Shown one piece after another: positions 15,524 through 15,859 of a stretch of DNA of 15,859 nt. The position numbers and the translations under genes are program-made. Under the pieces are notes generated by a model. It had not been told where the DNA came from. It searched no databases and worked only from the letters and a program-made list of their open reading frames with translations. Position 1 is the first letter of the stretch, and every line of letters starts with the position of its first letter. This DNA is from Actinoplanes subtropicus. Lineage in GTDB: Bacteria; Actinomycetota; Actinomycetes; Mycobacteriales; Micromonosporaceae. Location: positions 1 to 15,859 of the forward strand of contig NZ_JOJL01000069.1 of NCBI RefSeq assembly GCF_000721705.1. Direction: 5' to 3'.

Positions 15524-15746
15524 TCATGGCCGGTCCGTCCAGGCCGCTGCGACGGTCACGGCGTCGCGGTTCGCGCGAACGTCGTGGACGCGGACGCACG
15601 CGGCGCCGGCCGCTGCGGCGAGGGCGGTCACCGTCGGAGAACGAGTCCGGCGTGACGTTCAGGACGCACATCACCAGGCGGCGTCCGGTCGCGGCCTCCG
15701 GAATCCAGTGCGTGTCGTCGGGCCGTCCGCCGGCGGGGGTCGGCAT
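15524..15746 (-). pseudogene. folP: folP (dihydropteroate synthase) with internal out-of-frame deletion
   Basis: The ATG at 15746 opens a reading frame that gives RRLVMCVLNVTPDSFSDG, the unmistakable N-terminal substrate-binding motif of dihydropteroate synthase, at residues 22-39. Right after codon 39 the family match jumps to another frame. There it reads VTALAAAAGAACVRVHDV and on to AVTVAAAWT, the normal C-terminal end, stopping at TGA 15524-15526. About 74 of the usual 270-280 residues remain; the central barrel with the pterin- and pABA-binding residues is gone. The 223-base length is not a multiple of three, so the join at about 15629-15631 shifts frame. Translated from the ATG it runs on in a meaningless Arg-rich frame to 15513. 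It starts 8 bases after purU. It must be inactive as it stands; an assembly join error is the alternative. Confidence 0.88.
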
Positions 15747-15754
15747 GCGCTCTG

Positions 15755-15859
15755 CTACCCGGCGAAGACGATGGTGTGGTTGCCGTGCCGGATCACCCGG
15801 TCGGTGCTGTGCCATTCGACCGCGCGGGAGAGCACGGCGCGTTCGACGTCGGCGCCGCG
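15755..15859 (-). CDS. purU: Second PurU C-terminal fragment (cut by window edge)
   Basis: The last 34 codons and a TAG stop of a purU gene enter from the right edge on the - strand. The first 33 residues are identical, base for base, to those at the left end of the window. This copy then adds a Gly before its stop. As on the left, only the tail is visible, so catalytic residues cannot be checked. The downstream neighbour here is folP, against folD on the left. The two purU copies face each other across the window. Confidence 0.8.
   Translation of the reverse strand, partial: RGADVERAVLSRAVEWHSTDRVIRHGNHTIVFAG
15761..15859 (-). repeat. Right arm of the perfect 99-bp terminal inverted repeat
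   Basis: The reverse complement of 15761-15859 equals bases 1-99 with no mismatch. Identity ends at the very next inward base in each copy, so the arms are exactly 99 bases inside the window and are flush with both ends. Confidence 0.97.

Noticed and set aside
15513..15815. A continuous 100-codon frame as an intact small protein
   Set aside because: It begins out of frame inside purU, shows the folP N-terminal motif, then runs on in an Arg-rich wrong frame. It is the frameshifted remnant of folP, not a gene.
1..15859. Terminal inverted repeats as evidence of a transposon or linear plasmid
   Set aside because: The repeat is the coding 3' end of purU, no transposase or telomere-type gene is present, and the exact 99-base length flush with the window ends fits a contig-end overlap better.
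1..15859. tRNA, rRNA, riboswitch or CRISPR features
   Set aside because: No cloverleaf, conserved rRNA stretch, riboswitch core or regularly spaced direct repeats could be recognised by reading the sequence.

Overview
This window is about 15.9 kb of very GC-rich DNA with strong G/C third-position bias, probable GTG starts and leaderless-looking promoters. This points to a filamentous or related actinomycete (Actinomycetota). A Micromonosporaceae-like host is possible, but the genus cannot be fixed from the sequence. No rRNA, tRNA, CRISPR array, transposase or phage gene is visible.

Layout, left to right. (1) Positions 1-102 are the last codons of purU (10-formyl-THF deformylase), followed by folD (117-953), a one-carbon/folate pair on the + strand. 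(2) A small multi-pass membrane protein of unknown function (1126-1635, +). (3) A 1756-residue signalling protein (1680-6950, +) that joins a Ser/Thr kinase, an AAA-type ATPase, a long helical/TPR-like region, two GAF domains and a C-terminal GGDEF diguanylate cyclase. (4) A seven-gene malonate decarboxylase operon, mdcABCDEGH, on the - strand (13217 down to 7027). It holds all four enzyme subunits, both prosthetic-group genes and the malonyl transacylase, but no transporter. Its genes overlap or nearly touch. (5) A divergent LysR regulator (mdcR-like, 13331-14248, +). (6) A second folate block on the - strand: pabB (14286-15437), a folP (dihydropteroate synthase) that has lost its whole middle (15524-15746), and a second purU 3' end (15755-15859).

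The first 99 bases and the last 99 bases are perfect reverse complements. Both are the 3' end of purU, and both diverge from each other at the next base. The window therefore lies between two inward-facing purU copies. The exact 99-base length, flush with both ends, looks like a k-mer overlap at the ends of an assembly contig that stopped at a duplicated gene.

How the genes fit together: the mdc operon would convert malonate to acetate and CO2 on a carrier protein (MdcC) bearing a 2'-(5''-triphosphoribosyl)-3'-dephospho-CoA arm. MdcB makes the arm, MdcG attaches it, MdcH primes it with malonyl, and MdcA/MdcD/MdcE run the cycle. The LysR gene is the likely malonate-responsive switch. The flanking folate genes form a separate theme (one-carbon recycling and pABA supply). 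The large kinase-cyclase is a stand-alone gene whose input and targets cannot be read from its neighbours. It carries two rare TTA codons, and its GGDEF domain has lost the inhibitory I-site aspartate.
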